Shown here one piece after another: positions 37,872-46,431 of a stretch of DNA of 64,000 nucleotides. Both the position numbers and the translations under genes were made by a program. The stretch comes from Aurantiochytrium sp. KH105 (Eukaryota; Sar; Bigyra; Thraustochytrida; Thraustochytriidae). The DNA is taken from the NCBI GenBank assembly GCA_003116975.1, contig BGKB01000059.1, forward strand, positions 248,001-312,000, in the 5' to 3' direction. The notes below the pieces were generated by a model, which ran no database searches, had not been told where the DNA came from, and saw nothing but the letters and a program-made list of their open reading frames with translations. How positions within the stretch are numbered: the first letter of the stretch is position 1; each line of letters starts with the position of its first letter.

Positions 37872-38648
37872 CTTGATCGCCGCTCTCGGCCCCGCCCGCG
37901 CGAGCCCAGCTCCGAGCCGCGGCTCTCTCGCGCGCGGGGGGGCGGCGCTCGCTGCGCGTGCGCGGCGGCCTCGCGGCGGCCTCGCGGCTCTCTCGCGCGC
38001 GGAGCGGGCGGCCGGGCGGCTCGGGTCGCGCTGCCTGCTCTAGTTTGGTGATTGCGGAATTGTCGCGCTTGCGGTGGCGTCTTGTCTTGTCTCGTCTTGT
38101 CTTGTCTTGTCTTTCAAAGGCTTCGCTTTCTATCCATCACCGTGCGCTTCTCTGCGCTGCTTATCGTGGCGAATCGACGCTCTTCGCACCGGAAAAGACT
38201 GGGACGCGCCCTGCGCGACCCCGACCAGGCCGCCCCGGACCGCGCGCGGGAGGGCGGCGACGACGTCACGCTCGGCGGCTCGGGGCGGGCATCTCGAACT
38301 CCGAGAGACGCGGCATCGGGGCGGTGACGAGGGCTTCCTGCGCGAGGCACGCGCAGAGTTCGTCGTTCGCGCGGAAGATATTTTTGTCGATTCGACGGGT
38401 AGTACCAACGTGCTGCAGTTGCAGCTGGCAGTGGTGGTGCGACCAACCGACATACGCAGTCGACCGTAAGAAACACGAACTCATGGGGAGGAGAGACAAG
38501 GGAAAGGAAGCAAGAGATTATTGCAATCACCAATGCCAGCAGCACAAGCAGGTAGCATCATCACAAGACGATAAAACGACGATATAAATGAAATTTTTAA
38601 ATGGGTGGGGTGCACGTAGCCCGCAGCGCGGGTATTCGAGCTGTAGAT
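37872..38648. other. Intergenic region with (CTTGT)n array
   Basis: This 0.8-kb region between the MFS start and the end of the SCP2-like gene holds a (CTTGT)n run at about 38084-38114 and GC-rich DNA. No gene is supported. Confidence 0.5.
38084..38114. repeat. (CTTGT)n pentanucleotide array
   Basis: About six copies with one interruption, upstream of the minus-strand MFS gene start. Confidence 0.8.
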
Positions 38649-39088
38649 CTAGTTCATCATCTTGGTAAGGTCCTGGAGCTTCATGACCATGCCCATGTTG
38701 CCCTTGAACTTGATCTTGCCTGCAAAAAAAAAAAAAAAAACGAGGGAAGGATGAAGCAGCGTCAGTCAGTCTCTGCGAACAAGGTTGGTCGAAAAAAAAA
38801 AGGAAAAGATACAAGAGAGCCCAGAGGGCACTTACCAGACATGAAGAGCTGCTGGCCGTTGGCCTTGCCGGTCATGAGGTTAAGGAAGTCAGACTCCTTC
38901 ATGGTGAGGGTGACGTCAGCCTTGCCGGCCTTGCCCTTCTCAACCTTGCCGTTCTTGAGGTCGAGGACCCAGTTGGAGTCGGGGCCGCTCAGGTTGAACT
39001 GGAAGACACCGTTGATCTTCTTGCGGGCCGCCTCGTTCTTGGGGTCGGTCACCGCCGACTCCATCTGCTGGAAAACCTTGTCCGCCAT
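38649..39088 (-). CDS. SCP2-type sterol/lipid-binding protein, two exons
   Basis: Spliced gene: exon 1 covers 39088-38836, the intron is 38835-38720 (donor GTAAGTG, acceptor TTTGCAG after a T-run) and exon 2 covers 38719-38649. The joined reading frame gives 107 residues with no internal stop. It begins MADKVFQQMESAV and contains INGVFQFNLSG, WVLDLKNGKV, KADVTLTMKESDFLNLMTGK and QLFMSGKIKFKGNMGMVMKL, the full SCP2 fold (PF02036) at stand-alone size. The fold binds sterols, acyl-CoA or other lipids in a hydrophobic tunnel. The C-terminus is TKMMN, so the peroxisomal SKL-type signal of animal SCP2 is absent and a cytosolic role is more likely. The long open frame running past the donor is intron read-through. 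Confidence 0.9.
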
Positions 39089-40450
39089 TTTTCTTGTGGG
39101 TGTTGTTGCTGCTTGTGAGTCTGCGCCGCGTAAGAGCAAGTCCAGGTCCAAGTTTAGGTCCAAGGCCCGGTCAGTCAGTCAGTCAGTCCATTTGCTCTCG
39201 CAACCCATTTTTGTCCGCCACCATTTCGAATCCACTCCTCGCGACGTCGGGCCCTACACGTGGCAAGCCAGGCCGGATCCAACTCCGCCAAGCAGGCCCA
39301 TCCAAGCTGAGAAGCCAAGCCAGGCCAAGCTAAGCCAAGCCACAAGAGACGGCATGCCGCCGCGCAGCCTCGCTCGCCCTCGCCTTCGCCCGCGTGCGCC
39401 TCGCCCTCTTTCCGCGCCCCGAGCAGGCGCATTACATCGCGTTACAGCATCTCGTTACAGCGTCGCGTTACGGCGCACAACTCGCTCTCCTCGCCCGCTC
39501 GCTCGCTCGCTCGCTGTCGTCGCCTCCGCCCTCGCCCCCTCGCCCTCGCGCCCTCGCCCTCGCGCCCTCGCCCTCGCGCCCTCGCACGCGCGCGCACGTA
39601 CGCTCGAGTCTCCGTGTGCGCGTCCGGAAATGTATTTCGGGACTGCCGTCCCGGTCTCGCCGCCGCTCTGCGCCTCGTACTACTCCGGTATATCGCAGTA
39701 TCTATAGGCCTAGCTGGCACTAGCTAGCTCTGTTTTTCCACGTCCAGGCCGCCTGTAATGCGCGGTCGCTGCCTGGGCTGTTGTTCCACTATTCGTAGAC
39801 AGACGTGCACCACCCACAACAGCAAGAGCAGAGCAGGCCTGCCGCGCACTGCCAGCGCGGTCGCGAAATGCGTGCACGCCGCGGTCGAAATCGCCGGGAT
39901 GAAATGGACGCTGCGCGCCCGAGTTGGTTGCTGCGCAGGGCGCGGGCCTGGCCTGGCCGGCGCTAAGCCTGGCCGCGGCGGCGCGGAGACCAGGCTTAGC
40001 GAACGAAGCCAGGCGCGGGCGCGGGCGCGCGCGAGCTTGCGCAGGATGGCGCGAGGCGCGCCAGGGCGGCGCGAAGACGGACCGAGGCGGAGCGCGCGAT
40101 GCTGCGCATCCAGCGGTGCGATCTTCGCGCGCAAGAACGAAAGGCGTCGCAAGGCGAGGTCTCGTGCGCGGTACTTTCCCTTGCTGGGCTTGCCTTGGAT
40201 TCGCCGCGCACACCCGGGCTGGGAACAGCGGACGCTGAGAATGCGGGCGGCGGTCGCCTTGACGCCGGTCGCTGTCAGTGTAGAGTAGGGTATACTGGAG
40301 CGGGCTTGGAAACCTTGCTTGGTAGTCGGCACGGGGAGCGCGCGCGATGCCAGTCATGGAAGTGGGGGACGCAACAATTGTTGCAGTTGGTCGCACAGCT
40401 TGGAGAAAGAAGAAGAATTTTTCAGAAGTGGTTTGGGAAATGCGAAGACT

Positions 40451-40478
40451 CTGGCTGGCTGGCTGGCTGGCTGGCTGG
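40451..40478. repeat. (TGGC)n microsatellite
   Basis: About six and a half copies of the tetranucleotide. Confidence 0.85.
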
Positions 40479-40729
40479 TGGTGTCTTACTAGGAAAAGAT
40501 AGACGGTGGCAGCCATGTGCAAAACGAGAATTCTCGCATACCGCGTGAAAATAATGAAATGCACACACTTTCCTGCCAGAAGCTTCCCGTGGCGACTGCG
40601 CGACCTTGCAAATCCTCGCCGTACTAGTGCATTGCAAAAAAGATGATGGTCTGCGTACCATCTGCTGGACATACATTACCGGCGCCATACTTCAGATATA
40701 CTTTGCACTATAACGGTTTACTTGGCGGA

Positions 40730-40998
40730 GGAGGCAATACGAAGTGATTCCCAAGAAGGACTCGTTCCTGTATTTCTTGTCGTTCCTGCTGCAGGTGGTC
40801 CTGTTGTCACTCTTGTGGACGATCATCCTGGTGTAAATCATCCTTCAGACACCAGAACGGGTTTTTTTTTTGTGAAGAAGGCAATACGTAGAGGCCTACA
40901 TAATTCCCAAGAGGGACTCGTTCCTGTTTCACGTCGTTCCTGCTGGTGGTGGTGTTGTCGTCGCTCTCGTTGACAATCATCCTAGTGCCAATAATGCA
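40730..40998. repeat. Imperfect tandem duplication (about 40730-40846 and 40876-40998)
   Basis: Two diverged copies offset by about 147 bases share GGCAATACG, ATTCCCAAGA, GGACTCGTTCCTGT, GTCGTTCCTGCTG and ACAATCATCCT-like words in the same order. The second copy has small insertions. No reading frame is supported in either. Confidence 0.75.
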
Positions 40999-41391
40999 CC
41001 ACTCCACGCGCACGCTACATGTCCTCGTTGGCAATGTTGCTATCACCTCACGTATTTCTCAACTCACCCTGGACAGTCTTTGCATTCTCGTTCTCTTTCG
41101 CGCACGGTACTATTGGCCAAGGCCCTTCAACTCATTTCCGTCGTAGATACTTATGCTAAGCTCCAGCGGGTACACACGCCTCCGCGAACACGTCCGACCC
41201 ACGCAAGATCGAGGTCGGGACGGATGACAAGTATTTTGTAGAAACAGATTCGCAGCTGGCGCCGTCGAGTAGCGTGCAGTGCTCTCGCAGCCGCGCTCGG
41301 ACGCGTCGCAAGCCGTCGCTCCTCGTGGCGTCGCGTTTCATCGCGCAAGTCGCAGAAGCCGCGTGCAGACCGAACGGTACAGGGAGCAAAG

Positions 41392-42742
41392 ATGGGGGCC
41401 GAGGGCGCGCCGCCGCTCACGGACGCAGCCAAGGCGCAGCTGGCGCGGCACGCGTCGCGGAAACACCTCGCGTCCGACGGATTCCAGGACGAGGTCGTCG
41501 CGCCGCCAAAGGAGAAGAAGAAGGCGATCAAGACCAAGCTTGCAGGCTGGAAGCATTTCGTCGCGTAAGTTGGAAAATGATCCCTCTTTCGTCCTTGCAT
41601 ACACTTGCTGAACTGACAGTGACCTCGCCCGCGCTCTTACATTTTCAACAGCGGCGGCGTTGCCGGTGCATGCGAGGTCATCGGCACGATGCGTACGTTT
41701 TACACGCATACAAGCGAGAGGAGCGAGACTTGATTGATTCTTCATGTGTCCTTTGTTGTTGTTGTTGTTGTTGTTTACTAACTTTTGCTTGTCGTTGCAG
41801 CGCTTGACGTGGCCAAGACGCAGATGCAGATTAACCCAGGCAAATATGCCAACCCTCTCGATGCACTCGTCAAGATTGGGCACAGCGCGGGTCTTCCGGG
41901 CCTTTACTATGGTATGCCAGCCTTTCTCACCCAGACCAGCGCCAAGGCTGCCATTCGATTCTTTGGGTTTGCACAGTGCAAGGAGCTTACCACGCTCATG
42001 ATTGGCGAAAAGACTGCGGCTGAAAACCCTACTGCCGTTAATTTTGTGTCAGGTCTTGGTGCTGGCGCAATGGAGGCAGCCATTTGGACTACCCCGATGG
42101 AAAAGCTCAAGGTTGTGCGTCAGGCGGAGGCCAACAAGGAAGGCCCCAAGCGATTCAACTCCATGATTGGAACAACGCGGATTATCATTCAGGAAGAGGG
42201 TGTGGCGGGCCTCTTTGCTGGTCTCACGGCCTGCGTCTTGCGACAGGCTAGCTCTGTTGGCTTCCGCTTCATGTGCTATGATCCCGTCAAAAATCTCATC
42301 ATGCGTGCCTCTGGAACCGAGGAGAGTGTTGCCACCTTTATGCTTGCTGGTGGAACCGTTGGTGCCATCAGCGTTGTTCTCAACAACCCGTACGTTTCAC
42401 TTCGACTTTATCTTTTTTGTTCTAAAATCAGGGACCCACTGACTCACTTACGATACGCCTCTCGTTTCCCTCACGCGCAACGTGATTTCACTTTTCGTTC
42501 TTGTTCGTGCATGCCCAAATAATTCTCAATACCAATTGCATTATAGCTTCGACGTCGTCAAGAGCCGACAGCAGTCCGGCCAGGCTGGAACCATGGTTGG
42601 CATGATGCGCGACATCATGGCAAAGGATGGCGTCCAGGGCTTTTCTCGCGGTCTCTCCGCGCGTGTCCCTCGCGTCTTCGCTGGCCAGGCCATCACCTTT
42701 GCCGTGTACGAGCAGGCGGCCAAGTTTCTCCTTACCATTTAG
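41392..42742 (+). CDS. Mitochondrial carrier (SLC25), citrate/tricarboxylate-carrier-like, four exons
   Basis: Exons 41392-41564, 41652-41692, 41801-42389 and 42547-42742 join to 332 residues; introns use GTAAGT, GTACGT and GTACGT donors and CAG, CAG and TAG acceptors. The product has three carrier repeats with the family motif: P72 LDVAKT, PMEKLKVV in repeat 2, and P268 FDVVKS. Repeat 2 (FVSGLGAGAMEAAIWTTPME, later GLTACVLRQASSVGFRFM) resembles the SLC25A1 citrate carrier, whose repeat 2 has GLGAG...E...PMETIKV and GLTATVLKQ. It would exchange tricarboxylates across the inner mitochondrial membrane. Citrate export feeds cytosolic acetyl-CoA for fatty-acid synthesis. Substrate assignment is by resemblance only. 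Exon 1 adds a charged 50-residue N-terminal extension. Confidence 0.9.
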
Positions 42743-43447
42743 CTCGCATGCTCCACTCCCAACGACATTCTTCGATCGTCGAGTTGAGTCGAGTCGAGCC
42801 TTTTCATTTTTCAATTTCATCAATCATAAAACTTATTCATGTCTCAACCCAGGTTCTCCTTTTGTTTCGCTTACAAACGAGCGAGCTCAGCACGCTTCGT
42901 TCTCGTTTGCAGTCTTCCTTGAAAAATTGATTTCCGTACTACAATGGGAGAGCCAAAGCTTTTTTTTTTCCAATTGCGCTCTGCGATCTGATGTTTCCGA
43001 GGCTTAGCCTCATGAGCTTTGGCTCAACATCAACGTGAACACAAGCAAACGGTGAAAGAATGGGTCTCGTGAGTAGACGTAGACGTAGGTTTACCCCTGT
43101 ACGAAACACACCCCAAGAATATATGAAAGGGTGTATTGTTGGCCCACGTTCAAGCGTTTTCATTGTTACCGCCTCAGGCTTCATTTGAAATTTGGATAAA
43201 AGACTCCTCGCGTGCCCCCCTCCCACCCAAAACTAACGCCCGAAGCAAGGACCCAAACCAAGAAGAAGCCCAAACCAAGAAAGCCCAACTTGAAGGAACG
43301 AGGTCAATTGGCCGGTCGGCTGCACGCACGCACGTGCGCACGTGCGCTCCCAGACACCCGCGCTGACCCATCCTTGCGCCAGCTGAGCTAGCGGTGCAGA
43401 AGGCAGAGACTTGTGAGCTAGTTAGTTAGTTAGGTAGTTGGCTCGAC
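42743..43447. other. Intergenic region between two plus-strand genes
   Basis: A 705-base gap with the carrier 3' flank (AT-richer, 42780-42980) and the promoter of the next gene. A short TTAG-type run lies near 43420-43438. No gene or RNA is recognised. Confidence 0.5.
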
Positions 43448-46087
43448 ATGGCCGCCATGGATCCGCGGCACAACACCGAGGACGCCGACGTGGAGGAACA
43501 GTGGCGCAGGCTCCTGCGCAGATTCCAGGATGACCTCCGCGCATGGTCAGAGGCCGCAGACACTGGCGCGCCGACGACGGACCTTGAAGCTCTCGTGAAA
43601 AAACACATGACTACTGTCGAAAACGCGAGCGATGGCGACCTTGGCAAATGTGAACCCAACGTCGTTGCAAGCGTATGTCTTGGCGTGGGCCGACTCAGCG
43701 AGTTCCTCGTATCTCTTCCAACAGACAATTTTGAGGTCGACGCTCGAGCTTGGAAGGTCGTCACGAAACTTCTACAGCGGCACCATGCGCGCCTCGCCGG
43801 CGTTCTCGAGGAGGCTGTCCTCCTCGACGTTGCATTGCATGCTCTCGAAGATGGCCTTGCAACCTTGCAAATGGCGGCAGACGACCCTCAAGGAATGGGC
43901 CCCAAGGCTCGCACTCCGTTGCGCTCTGCAAAGTTCATCAAGGCTAGTGCCAGCCGTCTTGCCATGGTAATTCGGCTCAGCAAAAAACTCCAATCTCTGC
44001 GAGATGATCCCGCGCGCGCATCCGAAGAACTTCACTTTCGCGTTGCACGTACGGCTGTAACGCTTCCGACCTTGACGGAAACTGCAGCACAGTGCCAAGT
44101 TTCTACGCCTCCCGCGTCCGAGCTCGTTCGCCAAGCCGCTGACACCATTGCTCACGTCCTCGCCGCAACTGCCTCGCCGCAGTTCGACTTTGGCATCCTC
44201 GTGCTCGAATCCCTTTGCCGCCAGCGCCATGTCGAAGCTGCTTGCACGATCTGGGCCAAGCTCGCCGTGACTGAGACAGCTGCGTCTGCATCGTCAAAAG
44301 CTTGTGACAAGAGTAGCACAAATACTCTTGCACGAGCCATTGACGCTCTCGCAAGCCTCGCCGCACGCCCTGGCTCACTGGAGGCGTTCTCGCAACTGTG
44401 CCATGACAAAAACATTGCCAAGGTTGCGGACGGTGTTGTCAGTGTCTTCTCTGTACTGACCATGGACAACGGAATGGATTCAATGCGCAAGGACAGGCAT
44501 ATGACGAGCCAAGAGTGTGCATCTCCTCTTGACGCACTCCTTGCGGCGGCACTTTCTCCGTGCTGCCCTCGTCAAGCCTTTTGGGCGGCTGCAGTCCTCG
44601 AAAAATCCACTGATCGCGCACATACCAAAAACCTCGTGCAGGTCACCGATGCATTGGCACTCTGTGTAGCTCGCAACATGCTGCGGCTTGCCATGAGTGC
44701 AACAAGGTCCACCTTATTCGCATCCAAGGCAGACAAGGAGAATGGCGCTGCCGGCGGAATTTTCTTTGGGTCCTTTCCAACTCGCAAAACGCCACGACCC
44801 TTTTATGAGTCGCTTCTCGCTCATCTTGCGCTTTGTGCCGGACCTCGAAGTTTTGTGGCAAGTCTTTTGCTGAATCGCTTTTCTGGAGGAGGCAAAGCAT
44901 CGTCTTTGACGATGCGAGACCTTTGCTGCGCACGCGTATTGGCGTCGTTACCTCGGGCGAAACACCCCGCTGCAGATATCGCCATCATCGCTTGTTCAGA
45001 AATCGCTACATCGCTTCTCGTGACTATTTCCAAGCCCGCTGAAAACAAACCAGCACTTGTCGAGGCCAAACGTCTCGCCCAGCATGCCCTCTTGGGTATA
45101 ATTCGCATTCTCCACTTCTTTTCCGCTTCAAGCACACTCGGTCCTCAACTCGCGACGCTTGGCGCCAAGATCCTTCATACATGCTCTTCGAATCCGGCAT
45201 CCAGCAAAGTGTCACCTCTTTCCGTCCAGAACGCTGTACTGCTTGAAGTTTGTGATCTCATGTGCGTGCCCGAGATTGCAAGGCTTCTTGGGCCCTCCCA
45301 AACAAGAGCCATGATGCTTTCTTTGGGGAAATTGGCAAGAAACATCCAGGACGATGCGATGAGTACACGTGTTGCCATGAAAACGAGAACAACGCTCGCC
45401 ATTCTTGCTCTTCTGGCTGCAGCTGCTCGTTTCAATTCCACTGCACTCAAGGACGAAGCTTTTGTAAAGCATGCACACGAATCATGGAACGTGCTTCTCT
45501 CCTCCTGTACATGTGACCCCGTCTTGCTCTCTTTGGCCTTGGCGGCCTTTGAGCGTTTCATCAAGACACTTCCATCCGAATGCACCTCGCAGCTTGCTTC
45601 TTTTTTGCCAACGGCCCATCGCGATGCCTTTGGCAAGCATCTCAAGCGTAAAAGGGAACTCGTCGAGGCTCAAGAGTCCCCTCTCGCTGCCTCGTGGCTT
45701 TCACAAGCTGCCATTGCCACAGATTGGGATCTCCAGGCACCATATCCAGCTGCGTCTCTGCGCAAACGTCAAGCGTTGCCCCAAAGAGAATCTGCGCTTT
45801 CGGCGCCTCACAAGGCCATCCTTCGGGCGACGCTGGGAGCACTCGAAATCGCTCTTATTGACTCTACCTCAATCGCAAGCAATTGCAATATAAGCGACAG
45901 CGATATCTCAAAAGCTTCATCGTCGCCCAAGAACGAAGCCTTCGCGCGCTTTCAGACACATCTGTTGGCACTTCGTCAAGAATGGGCTCATCTTCGAGCT
46001 GCTGAATCTGAAATTGCAAACACAGACTTGCAGTCTCGCGCGCGGACACAAGTAAATCAGCTTTTGCGCGAGTTTGTGCCATACTAA
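43448..46087 (+). CDS. Large all-helical protein, possibly FIRRM/C1orf112 (DUF4487)-like
   Basis: An 879-residue, single-exon protein made almost wholly of predicted amphipathic helices, as in an alpha-solenoid; no catalytic motif is visible. The start Met (MAAMDPRHNTEDADVEEQWR) has a second Met four codons in. Its length, helical repeats (for example VRQAADTIAHVLAA, MMLSLGKLARNIQDDA, LSLALAAFERFIKTLP) and C-terminal layout resemble human FIRRM/C1orf112. That layout is a basic Pro/Tyr-containing linker, then HKAILRATLGALEIALI, then a helix FQTHLLALRQEWAHL. FIRRM partners FIGNL1 in clearing RAD51 during recombination. This resemblance is from memory of the family and is tentative; an unrelated HEAT-like protein is the main alternative. 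The downstream neighbour VPS13 is convergent with it. Confidence 0.7.
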   Translation: MAAMDPRHNTEDADVEEQWRRLLRRFQDDLRAWSEAADTGAPTTDLEALVKKHMTTVENASDGDLGKCEPNVVASVCLGVGRLSEFLVSLPTDNFEVDARAWKVVTKLLQRHHARLAGVLEEAVLLDVALHALEDGLATLQMAADDPQGMGPKARTPLRSAKFIKASASRLAMVIRLSKKLQSLRDDPARASEELHFRVARTAVTLPTLTETAAQCQVSTPPASELVRQAADTIAHVLAATASPQFDFGILVLESLCRQRHVEAACTIWAKLAVTETAASASSKACDKSSTNTLARAIDALASLAARPGSLEAFSQLCHDKNIAKVADGVVSVFSVLTMDNGMDSMRKDRHMTSQECASPLDALLAAALSPCCPRQAFWAAAVLEKSTDRAHTKNLVQVTDALALCVARNMLRLAMSATRSTLFASKADKENGAAGGIFFGSFPTRKTPRPFYESLLAHLALCAGPRSFVASLLLNRFSGGGKASSLTMRDLCCARVLASLPRAKHPAADIAIIACSEIATSLLVTISKPAENKPALVEAKRLAQHALLGIIRILHFFSASSTLGPQLATLGAKILHTCSSNPASSKVSPLSVQNAVLLEVCDLMCVPEIARLLGPSQTRAMMLSLGKLARNIQDDAMSTRVAMKTRTTLAILALLAAAARFNSTALKDEAFVKHAHESWNVLLSSCTCDPVLLSLALAAFERFIKTLPSECTSQLASFLPTAHRDAFGKHLKRKRELVEAQESPLAASWLSQAAIATDWDLQAPYPAASLRKRQALPQRESALSAPHKAILRATLGALEIALIDSTSIASNCNISDSDISKASSSPKNEAFARFQTHLLALRQEWAHLRAAESEIANTDLQSRARTQVNQLLREFVPY

Positions 46088-46129
46088 GCCCGGGGCCTGG
46101 ATTTACGCAGGTCTGCAGACCCTTTTGTC

Positions 46130-46156
46130 AAGCAAGCAAGCAAGCAAGCAAGCAAT
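46130..46156. repeat. (AAGC)n microsatellite
   Basis: About seven copies of the same tetranucleotide seen at 5705-5808 and 13074-13095. Confidence 0.9.
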
Positions 46157-46191
46157 AAACTACAAATTCCTCTTTCTATTCTTCTTCTTCG

Positions 46192-46192
<1 letters not shown>

Positions 46193-46240
<48 letters not shown>
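46193..46240. repeat. (GCT)n trinucleotide array
   Basis: About sixteen uninterrupted copies between two convergent genes. Confidence 0.95.
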
Positions 46241-46243
<3 letters not shown>

Positions 46244-46431
46244 CCTTCTTCTCTTTGTCATCATCAATTGCCATCTTTTGTCTATTTTTCTTGATGGCAT
46301 TTTGTGTATGTGCAAGTCTTGTCAGGTAGACCGACAGACTGTTCTCGCATTTTCTCGTCATCGATCCAGACTTAGAGAGTATAGTCACATAGTTTCTCAT
46401 CATCGTGCGCCATACAAAGAACAGAGTGCAC

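Larger units (their letters stand above)
39089..41391. other. Divergent intergenic region with repeats
   Basis: This 2.3-kb region lies between divergent SCP2-like and mitochondrial carrier genes. It holds a CAGT run near 39170-39188, GC-rich low-complexity DNA at 39340-39620, a (TGGC)n array at 40451-40478 and an imperfect 147-bp tandem duplication at 40730-40998. A minus-strand open frame at 39710-40672 is low complexity and not accepted. Confidence 0.5.
46088..46431. other. Convergent intergenic region with (AAGC)n and (GCT)n tracts
   Basis: The 344-base gap between convergent stops holds (AAGC)n at about 46130-46156 and (GCT)n at about 46193-46240, presumably within the 3' UTRs. Confidence 0.6.

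Noticed and set aside
38762-38835. Contiguous reading of the SCP2-like frame past SGK into Phe-rich sequence
   Set aside because: The junction is a GTAAGTG donor, and a downstream exon restores the conserved SCP2 C-terminus in frame.
39710-40672. 320-codon minus-strand frame
   Set aside because: It contains translated microsatellite and Arg/Ala/Pro-rich sequence with no domain.
43370-43440. Stretch resembling the start of a tRNA (GCGCCAGCTGAGCTAGC)
   Set aside because: No anticodon or T-arm with a GTTCRA loop follows at the required distance.
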